A program made the translations under genes and the position numbers. From contig OX459097.1 in NCBI GenBank assembly GCA_949775045.1, positions 3,742,685 to 3,806,684 of the forward strand: a DNA stretch of 64,000 nt, given 5' to 3'. This stretch comes from Metridium senile. Its lineage: Eukaryota > Cnidaria > Anthozoa > Actiniaria > Metridiidae. Of this stretch, positions 1-31,523 are shown piece by piece (the stretch's first letter is position 1; each line of letters begins with the position of its first letter). Below the pieces are notes generated by a model, which saw nothing but the letters and a program-made list of their open reading frames with translations, searched no databases and was not told where the DNA came from.

Positions 1-1605
1 TAGAAATTGAAGAAATACTGACACAAAATTATGGAAAAAATGCATGTCCAAAAATAAATATATCGTAAAAAAAAAACATAAAAAAATATAAAAATATTAA
101 ATTAGTGACAAAATTTTTTATATTTAGTTTCAAAGAAACTAATAGTTATAATTAAAATAAGATTATTGTCAAGTTAGAATGTAACAGTAAAAAGCGCACA
201 TTATTTAGGACTAAAACGGATAAAAATCAATAAACAGCAAAAACAATAATCACAACCCAAAAGCAATCTCTAATTAAAGAATCCTATATATTGAGGTCTT
301 AATAAAAAATATTCATGTATTCTGATATAATTCATAAAATAGGATAGAGCATGAGTGTGAAAATAAACTGACAAAATGAATTCATTGGCAGGTGTTTTAG
401 CGGTGAAAATATTGAAAAAGTTCTGATGAAACCATTGGTTACTAACTTAGAGGGTACTCATCCCAAACTAGAACAAACACTGCAAATTTACCCAAACTTG
501 TCATGGCGTAGTTTCCAATTTAAAACGATATCCTTTCGACGAAGTTTCGCAAATCTTCATTTCGGTTGTATGCACAATAACTTACTGGTTACATATTGGT
601 GTCATCGAATTGTCAGATCCTAAAAATTAATCTCATGGAAGAAAAACAAATCCATATCTTATATCAATAAAAACCAACTCAAGTCATAAGCATTTTATCA
701 TCTTGGATCGTCTTTGCCTTTAATTGTTTGGTTTTCCATGCCTAATAAATATGTTTACAGGAAACGAGCTATCGATTCACAAGAAGATTATCATTATAGA
801 GCGAGAAACTTGTAATTTCCATTTTCGAAATGCGTTAAAACTGGTGCCACTTTTACGATACTGCTCAAAATACGATTCTGTGGTTACGGGGTGTTGAACG
901 ATTACCAGTTGCGGTTAGATAAATTATTTTTATCACTAGTTCTATTTTAACTCTGTTTCAGTAACGTTGGGGTATTTGTCGTTGTATATATTGGAAAATA
1001 CAATATGCTAATATACGATTGAGTAAATGTAAATAATAACCACAGTAACAAACGGACAATCTATCCCAGTTTATTAATTTAAAACAAACACTAGGGATTT
1101 AGACATTCGTTAGGAGCCGCCTTTACTCAAACATGGATTCGTGTGATATTAAATCTCTCAAGTAGAACTACAAAAGTCACTACATTGGTATCAGGTCCAA
1201 GATCCATGAAAAACTGTTCAACTTGGTCCTCTATCAAGATCTTATCGACGTACAACTTAAGGATGAAGTATAAGCCAAGACTCACTTGATAAATATACAA
1301 CGACAAATCGAAAAATTGGTAGCTTCTTTTCGCAAGTTCGAATGGGAAAAAGTTAAACATAATTATTGGGATTTTTTTATATACATTTGTACTGTTTGCC
1401 TTCAAAGTTCAAAAACTGAGAACTTCCTCGTCAACTTTGGTTACAACTTTGGTTATAAGAATATAATTCTGCAAGGAAAGAAATCTAGCACCTGCAGTGC
1501 AATTGTTTATAACAATTGCCCCACGTCGAAAAAAGAAAACAAAATACACAGGGACACAGGGACACAGAGCCTTAATTCAAGGCAGATAAAAAAGACGTTG
1601 GAAAA
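1..1605. other. Intergenic, no gene recognised
   Basis: AT-rich sequence upstream of the first GPCR. The short open frames here (for example 426-623 and 1127-1405) match no family I recognise and have no codon or splice context, so I do not call them. The last 300 bases may hold the promoter and 5' UTR of the GPCR, but I see no clear TATA element. Confidence 0.5.
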
Positions 1606-2433
1606 ATGGTGTACACCGCAACGGCTATGATTGTTGGCTTAAGTCTTCTTAACTCAGTACTCGCGGTATTTGGAACTGTAGCAAACCTTCTGGTGTGTGT
1701 TATTATCTTAAAGAACGAGGAACTTCAAAATGGCCTTGATCTTTTAATAGGCAACTTATGCTTTGCAGATTTAGCGGTGTGTGTGATCGCACAGCCGATG
1801 TACATCGTGTATATTAATGGCTACTTTCAAGATGAGAGCTCAATGGATCGAGCGTTTTTGTACTTGAGTCTTACCACAATGCATGCAGTTGCATTGAATC
1901 TTATGTCCATTGCCATCAATCGCATGATCGCCATTGCACATCCATTCACAAATACATTTATCTTCTCCAAGTTCAAGATCTTGATGGTGATTTGTGGTAT
2001 TTGGATCTCATCGATCTGTCTTGCAGTCTTTCTACTGACTGACACAGTGGAGGGAGATATATTTTCTAAAGTCTCACATGTAATGATTATCGCCGCCTTC
2101 CTATTCTGTTATGTACGGATATTTTGGATTGCAAGAAAGCAGCAAAGACAGATAAACATCCAAATGCAATCCGTTATTCATAACCATCGCCAAGTTCGGC
2201 TTCAAAAAACCAATCGAGCAACAAAAACAACTCTGTTAATCGTCGTGTCTTTGATGATCTGCTTCTTTCCCGATACAGTCTTTGATCTTCTACCTGGTTA
2301 CAAAATAAACGATGTAAGAAAAGCCTGGCTGTTTAGTCTACTGTTTTTTAGTTGTTCCTTAAATCCATGTATCTACATGTGGAGAACGGATGCATTTAAG
2401 AGTGCTGCTAAAAAGACCTTTCGTATGTCTTAA
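1606..2433 (+). CDS. Class A (rhodopsin-family) GPCR, paralogue A
   Basis: Single-exon 275-residue seven-transmembrane receptor of the plasma membrane. TM1 is at about residues 12-36 (GTVANLLV), TM2 at 45-70 (NLCFADLAV), TM3 at 84-108 ending in NRM where most class A receptors have DRY, TM4 at 122-145, TM5 at 155-175, TM6 at 208-228 and TM7 at 240-260 with NPCIY, the NPxxY motif. The loops are very short, with about 15 residues between TM4 and TM5. I see no cysteine at the usual TM3/ECL2 disulfide positions. The start ATG is preceded by an A-rich context. Its closest relative in the window is the minus-strand receptor at 31524-32369. The ligand cannot be deduced. Lineage-expanded orphan receptors of this compact kind are common in cnidarians (family knowledge). 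Confidence 0.9.
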   Translation: MVYTATAMIVGLSLLNSVLAVFGTVANLLVCVIILKNEELQNGLDLLIGNLCFADLAVCVIAQPMYIVYINGYFQDESSMDRAFLYLSLTTMHAVALNLMSIAINRMIAIAHPFTNTFIFSKFKILMVICGIWISSICLAVFLLTDTVEGDIFSKVSHVMIIAAFLFCYVRIFWIARKQQRQINIQMQSVIHNHRQVRLQKTNRATKTTLLIVVSLMICFFPDTVFDLLPGYKINDVRKAWLFSLLFFSCSLNPCIYMWRTDAFKSAAKKTFRMS

Positions 2434-2649
2434 TGTTCCCATTTTCCATCTATCGTTTTTATCTGAAATGTTTATAACCTTCTAAACAATACATCTGGTT
2501 TGAGAAATTGTACAAATGCAGTTTATTAATATATCTGTATAGTCGTATAAATCGTTTGTACAAATTGTACATATACACAATTATAACACATCCCAATATT
2601 AATGAAGCACATGATTGTGCATAATGTATATAATGTATATAATGTATAT

Positions 2650-2655
2650 AATAAA
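2650..2655 (+). terminator. Possible poly(A) signal of the first GPCR
   Basis: An AATAAA hexamer lies about 215 bases after the GPCR stop codon on the same strand. The surrounding sequence is AT-rich, so the hexamer could be chance. Confidence 0.35.
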
Positions 2656-2688
2656 AATAGTTTTAAATCAAATTCACTGTACATAGAG

Positions 2689-2802
2689 GATATTACATGG
2701 GCGCGCGGAGATACAAATTTTATCGAGTGTTAAAATGATCCTTCACGAGTTAGCGCAGCGAGAAGATAAAATTTGTATCTCCAAGTGATCATGTAATGTT
2801 CT
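2689..2802. mobile_element. Palindromic MITE, about 114 bp
   Basis: The two arms are inverted repeats around AGATACAAATTTTAT, with outer ends reading TATTACATG and CATGTAATG. A relative with the same core (AGATATGAATTTTAT) lies at 3301-3400. There is no coding capacity. Confidence 0.65.
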
Positions 2803-3300
2803 GTTTATTATATAATTATCAATGAAAATAAAATAACACTTTTTTTTACAAAATAAGTTTCCGTAAACCTGTATAACCATAGTGATGATATTCTCACATG
2901 TGAAAATAACATGTTGTTTTGAATTTTTTTTGAAACAGAGAGAGAAATATAGATATTTCATTGACAATTATATAATAAATAGGTGTATCGTCCTGTTCAT
3001 GAACGAAAATGATGAACTACGATACTTATAGTAATGATAATAATAATAATAATCATAATTATAATCATAACTATTATAGAAATCATGCATTCTTATTGGT
3101 TGGATGGGGCGCGTGCTTAATGAGAACACCACCAATGTCACCTTTTATTATATGGATAATATTGTTTTACCGGAAACTAAACACTCGCATTTTCCATATT
3201 TTCACTAGTGAGGATATGAAAAAGTAATGTATCAAATTTCCCGTATGTACGCGCGCGTCCTAAAAAATTGTTTTTATCTTTTTTGTCCATATAATAAAGA

Positions 3301-3400
3301 GAACATTACACGTTGGCTTGAAGATATGAATTTTATTTTCTCGTGTTGAAAACAACCACTCGAAAATAAAATTCATATCTTCGTGTTACCGTGTAATATC
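3301..3400. mobile_element. Palindromic MITE, same family as 2689-2802
   Basis: A near-perfect hairpin of about 100 bp. The arms contain GAAGATATGAATTTTATTTT and its reverse complement, and the ends are ACATTACACG and CGTGTAATAT. It shares its core with the element 500 bp upstream. Confidence 0.65.
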
Positions 3401-5069
3401 ATCTTTGTATTTTGATCAAAGACATTGAAACGTGCATGCAGTATGCAGTTATAAATAGGCACTTGGGTGTTGTCAGAACACTCGACAAGTGTTGAGAGTC
3501 CGCTTCGCGCGTCTTGTTTCTGTTAACACTTGTTTTGTGTTCTGCCAATTAATGCGTTTCCTATTTATTCAATACTCCAATGTGGATTAATACAATAAAC
3601 ATTCGAAATGATACAAACAGAAAACATGTTATCATATTGATTATAGAAATAAGGAATATGTAATCAGTTTACCACATGCGCGGCCGTGCAGTATGACATA
3701 CATTGGCGATTGGCGATTGATTTGGATGACACAAATCCTCTGCATTAAAACTGAAGAAGTAGTGCGCTATTTGCTTGTCGATATCTCCATGCTCTATACA
3801 ACGGTTTATTTCTTTGCACAGAACGCGAAGCCACATGATAATTCATGTACTCGCTACATTTTTCAGTATATTATTTAGCGCGTGCTAAAAATGTAATGCT
3901 TCAGTAATTTTTACCCATCTCCCGCTTGGGCTAGTCGCGTAGTCGCGGAGCCGGTCGGCGACGTTTTTTTCAAATGACTGTATACAATCACAAGCCGAAG
4001 GCGCGTGATTGTATAGCCGATACAACACGGACGCGAATGTTGTAAACGCCTTAAAAACGTCTAGGTAGGCTCTTTCATATTTTACCAAAATTTTCAAGAT
4101 TAAAGGAAATTTCACCGAGAAATTGCAAGTTAAAACTTATGCAAATCAGGATATACAACACTATTGTTCTATCAGATGTACACTCGTGATGGTCAAGATT
4201 TCTTTTGTAAATATGGCATTAATTATTCATGACTTTTTTAATATAGAGGAATTGTAAAACAGGCAATAACTAAGTATAATAAACACCAATAAACAAAGTA
4301 AAATTGGTTCACGAAAAATTACAAAAAAGTGATAACTGCTTGATATGTAATATACACAATATGAGCGGCCGATCTGTATGCGATATACAACGACGAGTCG
4401 AAGACATAATCATCTACAACATCATTAAAAATAACATCAACAACAACATATTTAACAAGAACAGCAGCAACGAGAACATTACCAACAACATCATCAACAA
4501 CCACAACAACGACGACAACAACAACGACAACAATATCGACAACTGTACATGTGTCTCTGAATTTGTGTAATTGCTGTATGTCGTCGGTTCTGAATTTAAT
4601 AAATAAAATTGTATGCTTTATCCTGTGTAAATGACAGTGAAATTTTTTAAATTGTTTTTACTAGTTTGAATCTAGTATGCAAGTGTGGTTTTTTTTTCAC
4701 CTGTAAATATCCGGGTGGATTCACCCTCAACAAGCCGTTATGCGCGCAATTCCATTTTTAAGTATGTGTTAATTTGCACAACACTTGATATAATTACAGA
4801 TTAAATTTTCAGTAAGAAAATTAAAATAACAGATTATAATTAACGTATAATCGTGGTTCCCTCCGAGAAGCTGAAAAGATTTTTGTCTAACCAGTAATTA
4901 TATTTTATTATTCATCCACTTTCTGGTTATTTTTGTAAGCGTGCCGGGATCTTCGGTGTTCGCAATAGAATAACTATATTATTCAGTATTATTTTAAGGT
5001 GTGTGCAACAAGATAATTTATCTTACGGACCGTTATAAATAATTAAGGCTCGACAAGACAGTGAGTTTT
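3401..5069. other. Intergenic, no gene recognised
   Basis: AT-rich DNA with a short (AAC)n-like low-complexity patch at about 4425-4545. That patch yields Asn-rich open frames in translation, which I regard as artefacts. Confidence 0.5.
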
Positions 5070-5390
5070 TCCATAGTCTCCTTAGAAACACCGACGCAGT
5101 CTAAAAATTGCAATTATCATGATTAGGATAACATTTTTTACAATCAGAAGACAACAATTATTAAAACTGTGTAAAACAATGTTGGGTTTTTCGTGCAAAA
5201 TAATTTTATGTCCGAAAATACAGTTAGTTTGTATCTACTTTTCCATAACAGTGTAGTGTACATGTCTCTTTAAAAACAACGACGCAGTCTAAACATCGTA
5301 ATGATCATGATAACAAGGTTTTTCAAGCAGGAGACAGCAATTATTTTAACTGATTAAAACAATGTTGGATTCTTCGTGCACGATAAGAAC
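5070..5390. repeat. Two diverged direct copies of a ~150-bp repeat
   Basis: Copies at about 5070-5222 and 5252-5390 share GACGCAGTCTAAA, ATCATGAT and a segment ending AAACAATGTTGG followed by TTCGTGCA. The GACGCAGTC core is the reverse complement of the GACTGCGTC core of the minisatellite at 36.9-38.3 kb, so the two are probably related. Confidence 0.55.
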
Positions 5391-7262
5391 AGGTGGTCAT
5401 TTTCTTATTACTGAATAATTCAATAACCACGTGAATCGATTACTAAATCAATACAAAATTAATAAAAATTTGAAAAGTACTTCTTGTGATTACTGCAATC
5501 ATCATATCATAATCTTTATTTTATCAACCATCGCGAGGGGTTACAATTAAAAAAATAAATAAATAAACATAAGATACCGTGTAGAAAAATTTGCAATTTT
5601 TTCTGCAGCAAAGTGACTAGATAAATCGGCCCGATGGCAAGAGAGCTAAAAAAGAAGCCACCGTCTTAAATAATAAATATATATTTGTCCTTTTAGAAAG
5701 TATTTTTCGTGTTTTGAGTCACTGAGTTCGTCAGCTGTTTCCGATAAATTATTTGTATGTCAATTTTTCCGCAAACTGAGGTTACAGATTCCCGGCGTAG
5801 TCAGTCGATAAAAATCGATACCAATTTATTACCAATCGATAAATCGTTAACGATATACTTGATTTGAATGATATCGATTGTCGGTATCGATCAATCGGTA
5901 ACACTGATGTCGAGAAATAAATAGATACAAATCGATATTACACTGATGTCGATAAAAAAAACGATAAAATCCACTTCGAAAATGCAATTAATGTCACGCG
6001 CTTTTCAAATACGTTCAGAAAATACGTGTAAAGATGTCATTTTAACCAAATTCGTTAATAATATAGTGTTTTAACGTGTTTTTACGAAAACACGAAAATC
6101 GATAAATTCCGTTAAAAATCGATTAAAAATCACGTGATTTATATGGTATATAATGGTATAAAACATTAATATGCCATCGATCCTTGTCTTTTCTTATTGG
6201 AGTTTCAAGACCCTACACACGGAACGCCGTCATGCCATGAGTTTGTGTGTACATGTTGAATGTCGTACGTGCGAGTCCAACAATTACATCAACGAACCAA
6301 TATTTTTAATATTTGTTATCGGAAGCTACCCAAAGACTTTGTTAAACAATCAAGTCTAAACAAGTTGCCATTTCATCGTGTTTTCTACAAATATAACAGT
6401 TTGTTATAACCGGTCAAATTACGAAACTTAATTTAGATAACTTTCTTAATATATAAAGTTTGTTTTCGAAATTTGTCAGTATAAGCAAAATCAATAAGGC
6501 TGCGACGTTGGAAGTTATTACAGCAATAAGGGCAAATATAAATGAGTTAACATTTGTATTAAGTTTAATTGTAAGATGTTATATGAATGTGTATATGGTT
6601 CTATATCTCTCCATTGGCCGGGCAGGCGAGAGCCTACAGCAAAAACAGGTGAAAAATAAAGCTATCATTTTAGTTATGATCGTATTCTGTAATCATGATC
6701 ATCATGCATCAGTTAGCGCGATTAACACCATATAATCAGTCATTACCAACATTATCATATCCTTATCATCAGGCTTTTCATCGTCACAATCATAATCATA
6801 ATCACCATCATGACCACCGGGTCTCATCATCATCATAATCATCTCCATTACACAGAAAGATAGTCAAAGTTTTACTTTTTTTGGTATTATATATCGCTCA
6901 GTAACTATAAAGAGGCATAATTATATATATGCACTTTTATTAAAATGCTTGGGATATATTAATTGACGAATTAAAGTTGTGAAATTCTTCCTTTTAAAAA
7001 GAGAATTGAATGAGAATTTTCAAGACATTTGTAATGGTCAGTAGAATATAGAATTTTTATCAAATATGTGTACCATTCATTTTTCACTTTGAGTTTCAAA
7101 ATACAGTCTGTCAAAACTGTCAGTCAATAGTCCTTCACACGAGGACGGATATATCTCCCGTAAAACTCATGCAGTTTCACGTTATCAATCACCGCTGTAC
7201 CATTTCACTGAAGGCGCATTTGTACAGGCTAAGCCTTGATTTGTTGTTAAAATATTACAATA
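5391..7262. other. Intergenic, ATCGAT-rich and simple sequence
   Basis: About 5800-6130 is unusually rich in ATCGAT and CGATAAA words, as a decayed tandem array might be. About 6740-6850 is a CAT/ATC-type microsatellite. I see no convincing gene. Confidence 0.45.
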
Positions 7263-7432
7263 CAGTGAAACCCCGTTAATCCGGCCACCGAAGGGACATC
7301 CTAAAGTGGCCGTATTAAGCGGGTAGATTTTATTGAAAATGTATGGGCATGCATTTCGTCGGGACCAGAAAAACTGGCCGCAATAACGGGGTGCCTGTAT
7401 TAAGCGGGTGGCCGTAAGGCGGGGTTCCACTG
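7263..7432. mobile_element. pogo/Tigger-like MITE with TA duplication
   Basis: Inverted termini CAGTGAAACCCCG and CGGGGTTCCACTG are flanked by TA on both sides. The arms also share CCGGCCACC and GCGGGTGGCCG blocks. Termini beginning CAG with a TA target suggest the pogo/Tigger branch of Tc1/mariner. No transposase is present. Confidence 0.65.
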
Positions 7433-7543
7433 TATTACAAATTACAAGCAAAGCATGAAAAAATGTTGCAAAAAACTTTTTGCAAATGCGCCTTTTGACA
7501 AATAGCACAGCGGTGCTAGATAATTTGAAACTGTATATTCAAC

Positions 7544-7778
7544 AAAATCAGACGATTTTTCGTCTCAAATCGGTTCGTCCCGTTTTCACAACAGACGAGT
7601 TGACCGTCTTAAGACGATTTATCCGTCTTCTAGTGTGAAAAGAGCTGATTTTATCATATTTCGTTTGGAATTGAACCAAATCAGACGACTTTTTCATCGT
7701 AAATTGTATTCGTCCCGTTTTCACACCAGACGAGTTAACCGTCTTAAGACGATTTATCCGTCTTCTAGTGTGAAAAAA
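7544..7778. repeat. Duplicated small palindrome (GTTTTCACAC ends)
   Basis: Two direct copies (about 7544-7641 and 7680-7775) each contain a ~60-bp hairpin. Its ends read GTTTTCACA and TGTGAAAA, and its centre is GTCTTAAGAC. Probably a tiny MITE that was then duplicated. Confidence 0.55.
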
Positions 7779-8397
7779 AAAAAAGATGAAGTGAACGATA
7801 AAAATTATCCCACGCGATTCTCTAATAAATACAATTTGTCGAATTAAGATTAAAACGTTAAAAGTTCTTTGTTTTGCGGTCATTATGTCATTACGTTTGT
7901 CAATGAGTTGTTGGTTCATCTGTTTGTTTGTTTATCAGGATTGTGTAACCAACGACTGAGTTATTTACGTACACACTGTTAATTCATCTGGCTGTACTAG
8001 TCTGCCCGTCTGTCTGGGAATTTCTTTCCGCCCGTCCTTCTGTCTGTCATATGTATTGTTGTTTGTGTGAGATTCTATTCACGTGAACTGTAAATTCATC
8101 TAGTTGTCTGTATGTCTGTCTGTCTGCAATTTTCTGTTTGTTTTCCTATATGTATTGTAGTTTGTGTGTACTGTTAATTCATATAATTGTCTGTCCGTCC
8201 GTCTTTCTGTCTGTATATTTTCACGTAAATTCATGTGATTATCTGTCTGTCTCAGTTTCCATCCGTCTGAGTTACTATCTTGTGTATTTCATTCCCAAAT
8301 TCTTGTTTAAAGGCTGTAAAGTCAATCAAAAAGAACCATTACTAACAGACATTTCCCATGAGTATTGTAAATACTGTAGATATTAAAAAAATGCATA

Positions 8398-8403
8398 TTT
8401 ATT
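8398..8403 (-). terminator. Possible poly(A) signal for the USP gene
   Basis: AATAAA on the minus strand lies about 320 bases beyond the USP stop codon. A MITE sits between the stop and the signal. Confidence 0.4.
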
Positions 8404-8550
8404 TCAAGAAAGTGGGTCACCAAAAATCTACAAAGAGCAGCTGCGCAGGAGGCTAAGACTGCAGAAGTTCATGGCAAATAATTATATTACGTATTTACCT
8501 CAGCTTTCTAGCTTTAACGTGACAAAAAATTTTAAAAAGTTATACAGAGC

Positions 8551-8689
8551 ATGACTTAGCCTACAGGGCAGGCGTTCTTTTGGCTTTTTTGGAGAATTTA
8601 AGAATCTTGGGCTTCCTGTGTTAATTTTTTGATCGCGCAAAATATGGAGCTTAGCCAAAAATGAACGCCTGTTTTGCAGGCTAAGCATG
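8551..8689. mobile_element. MITE with CTTAGCCTRC termini in the USP 3' UTR
   Basis: Inverted arms contain CTTAGCCTACAGGGCAGGCG on the left and a close reverse complement on the right. A related element lies at 49886-50068. It falls within the probable 3' UTR of the USP gene. Confidence 0.55.
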
Positions 8690-8721
8690 ACTACAATTAG
8701 CTGCTGTACCTCTGAGTGGAG

Positions 8722-27806
<19,085 letters not shown>

Positions 27807-28260
27807 AGTAACAGCACGATTATAATGGTTGATACAACAAATCATCCAAGCCCAACAACTTGCTAAGTCAAACGGCTAACAAGATGATTGTTCTTGGTTT
27901 GTAAATTTAAACAAATTTCTTCACTTCTGACGAGTCGAATAATTGCGACAAAGTCAACGAAGACACATCCATCCATTTATTCACATTGCTGTTTGTAGCA
28001 TCCTTGCTTTCATCAGCCAAGGTCTTGAAGTAGATACATTACATTAAAGTATAATCCTTTATGATCAAAATTTCTTAGAATTTAGGGGTAAAATTATGAT
28101 CTTTCGGCTCACTTCCTCAAATCTATCGGAGTAAATCAAAATGGCGACCGTCTTTTCTGAGCCCGCGATAAGTATTTTGATTGCTAACCGCGGAAGATGT
28201 TTTACACAGGAGCCCCGCAAATCACAAAGTCCAACAAAATGATAGTTTCAGTTTCAAATT
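27807..28260. promoter_or_regulatory. Probable USP 5' region, possibly bidirectional
   Basis: An acceptor-like TTGTTAG ends at 27873, so the USP may have a further non-coding first exon upstream. On the plus strand, AAAATGGCGACC (28138-28149) resembles a YY1-type promoter element and opens a 33-codon frame. No TATA box is obvious. Confidence 0.35.
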
Positions 28261-28379
28261 TCAAAGGCCACACGAGAAAAATAAATAATAATTATAATTA
28301 TAACAATAATAATAATAATAAACCAAACAACGACAAAGCATAAACTAGTTTACTCGCTAGTCCATTTAACTGATTGACT

Positions 28380-28930
28380 GACTGACAAACAAGCAAATAA
28401 TAAAAACAAACAAACAATTAAACAAACAAACAAATAAACAAACAAACAAATAACAAACAAACAAGTAAACAAACAAACAAACAAACAAACAAACGAACGA
28501 ACGAACGAACGAACGAACGAACAAACAAACAAACAAACAAACAAACAAACAAACAAACGAACGAACAAACAAACGAACGAACGAACGAACGAACGAACGA
28601 ACACACAAACAAACAAACAAACAAACAAAAACAAACAAACAAAGGAACGAACGTACAAACAAACAAACGAACAAATTAACTAACTAACTAAGTAACAAAC
28701 AAACTTACAAACTAGCAAAAAAACACAAACACACAAACAAACAAACGAACGAGCGTACAAATAAAACAAACTAACAAACATACATACATACAAACTAACA
28801 AAAAAAAAAAAGGAACGAGCGTACAAATAAAACAAACAAACAAACAAAAACAAAACAAAAGACCAAAACTACAAACTTGCAAAAATGCAAACTGAAACGA
28901 ACGAATGAACGAACAAACAAACCAAAAACA
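28380..28930. repeat. (AAAC)n/(GAAC)n microsatellite
   Basis: Alternating tracts of AAAC and GAAC units, gradually degenerate to 28930. Overlapping Phe/Val/Cys-rich open frames on the minus strand are artefacts. Confidence 0.9.
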
Positions 28931-29639
28931 AACAAAGAACAACTGAACCATTACCCAAGCCATTACCTGATTACCCATCATGGTTCTTGCCTTGTGACTG
29001 AGTTCAGAAGTAACGCCTTACAACCTTAAGCTTATTAAAACAACTGGTTGTAAATTAAATTTCCCGGGATCATTGATTAAAAAAAATAATCGATCAAATT
29101 TAATTGTAAATAGATTTCATAAATCATTTTTCTCTATAGGACCCCCTATAGGTTGAATTAAAAAAAATTCAATGGCCCTTTTTTGTTGAACGAGAGTCAG
29201 GTAAGAAGCAAATTTAAATAAAGATCTTAAGAATATAAATTAAAAATTTAATGAACAGGAGGACAAAATGACGGCTTGAAATCATATATAGTTTTAATTT
29301 GGATCGCTTCAGCCGCAAGTATCTGTTCTTCATTCAATGCATATGTAAATCATTTCAGTATAGGCTCATAAGCTTCGTACACGTCTCTTCAGGACGTCCT
29401 TGAAATGTTATCTAATCATAATTGTACGTGATGGTCGAACTGGCTGGAATACAACCATTGTTCGAATTTCAAAACCCAGCAGCTGAATCGTAATAATAAT
29501 AATTATTCCATCTTTTTAATTCTCAATTTTCAGATTTTATTATTTACTGATTAATTCCAATTTATTCTAAACTTGAAAATTTCCGACCGATTTAATTCAC
29601 ACAAATTTGTTAATTGTGACAAAGAGTGCTGTAATTTTT

Positions 29640-29987
29640 TTATTTAAAAGAAACATATATCACACACATACAAGACTGTTGTAACAGTTGGACATCATAA
29701 TTGACAAAACAGTTATCATTTAAATAACACAAAATCAGTATTGTATAATTACACAAACATGGAAACTGAATATAAGTTTAGCCAGTTACACACAAACTGA
29801 TATAGTTGCTTTTTTTTAATTTAGAAATTTTAAAACTGCATTTAATTTAGATAGTTTTATATTTTTATCATTTTAATTTACTTGTTTATATTTCTTATTT
29901 AAATTTTAAGTATGTATGTATGTATATATGTAGGGCCTAGATGAAAATTACTTGTGTAATTCTAGTTACCCTATTGAAATAAAGTGC

Positions 29988-30073
<86 letters not shown>
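29640..30073 (+). mobile_element. LINE 3' end with (ATT)n tail
   Basis: AT-rich sequence ends in AATAAAGTGCTTTATTATT and runs into 25 or more ATT units. A poly(A)-like signal followed by a trinucleotide tail is typical of CR1/L2-type LINE ends. The 5' limit is uncertain. Confidence 0.5.
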
Positions 30074-30074
<1 letters not shown>

Positions 30075-30217
30075 ATTTATAAGCTTATTATATGTATATA
30101 TTTGGTATTTACAATATAGTAAATGCTCTCTATTTATAGTACTTTTATGATACTGAGTCTCTCATTTGTTCCATGCACTAGAATAAATTAAAAATAACTT
30201 ATAGGTATAATATAATG

Positions 30218-30445
30218 AAGTTTGTAACACCGTAAAAAATGTCATCTTAACTTTACTGACGTTTCGAGGTTTCAGTAGCACTTCGTCGGAGTGAAAATCA
30301 TTTAATTCGACGGAGGGCTAAAGCTCGAAACGTCAGTAAAGTTAAGCCAACATTTTTTACGGTGTTAAAAATTTCATTATATTATCTATCGTTTATATCA
30401 AACACCGACGCAGCCTATACTATAGTTTACTCGCTAGTTTCCATT
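30218..30445. repeat. Dispersed repeat R1, copies 3 and 4 in inverted order
   Basis: A minus-oriented piece (30218-30300) and a plus-oriented piece (30301-30445) meet at the GACGAAGGGC end. They share TTTTTTACGGTGTTA, CGTCAGTAAAGTTAAG and CACCGACGCAGCCTATA. Confidence 0.65.
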
Positions 30446-31523
30446 AAAAAAAACTAACATAACACATAAATCTTTGCATGAGTCAATCTCAATATATATA
30501 ATTATCTTATTTTCTAACATTTTATTTATATACAAAATAAAACGATTATTTACGCTGTTTCAATTTTGCTAAAATGTATTCACAGATCTAGAACACACAG
30601 ACTTTATCTACTTTGTTTTGGTTTTCCTAGAATAAAGGTTTGTATTATATTGCGAACAGGTGTATTTGCGTCCTTGCCGTCGTTGCGTGATTGTTCATAT
30701 AACTTTCGCTTGTTACAATAATGATCAATAATATGTTTACGTTTGAAAAACAGTTAGATATTTGCGAATTTCCTGTTTTGCTTTCAGTGAAAAAACCCAT
30801 TCATTTGGCTTATTTTCCTTGGGTTTAATCGTAAATTAAGTCTCTGTAGCGATGGCTAATTTCAGATTGATAATTGGATGGGTTGTAGACTTGCACAGTG
30901 AACGTAATTATCTGATTACGCTGGTTCTATATACATATATTGATTTTCGTTGTGATATAACACTTTGAGAAATAATGGCAAGATTACATTGAAGACGTTA
31001 TCCTTCGCAACTTATTCAATATCTCTCATACAATTTGAGAAACTCAGTAAATGTCATGTTAGTGTAGTAATAAAATATACATAATACCAGTCCCGTTTAA
31101 ATGAGAGAAAAAATGAGAGGCAAAAAGGCATAATAATTTCAAAACGACGATTCGAATCATATCAAACATTTTAGATCTGATATTTAAACAATCTCTGACT
31201 TGAAAACGAACGCTTATACAAATGTTTAACATAATTCTCCCTATTTATATAAACATACAACTCATGTGCAATAATCAAGTGTAGGCCTTCGTTCCTTCTA
31301 TTGCAATGCCGGACATATGTTAAATGATCTAAAGTTAAAGTTCATATCGTTTTAGTTCAGTTTTTTTTACGTTCAACCCCAGTAGGAAATTGCTCGCTCT
31401 GTACATCCACTGTACGCTTTGTTCAAGGTATATATATTTGTACAAATGTATAGGTTTTTCACCTTACAGTTTACCAAGAAGGCTTTTAATTGAATGAAGG
31501 AAGTGTAGATCAATTCAATAAAC
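30446..31523. other. Intergenic, no gene recognised
   Basis: AT-rich sequence that presumably includes the 3' UTR of the minus-strand GPCR. I see no open frame or repeat that I can support. Confidence 0.5.

Noticed and set aside
426..623. 65-codon open frame
   Set aside because: No recognisable domain, no splice or promoter context, AT-rich surroundings.
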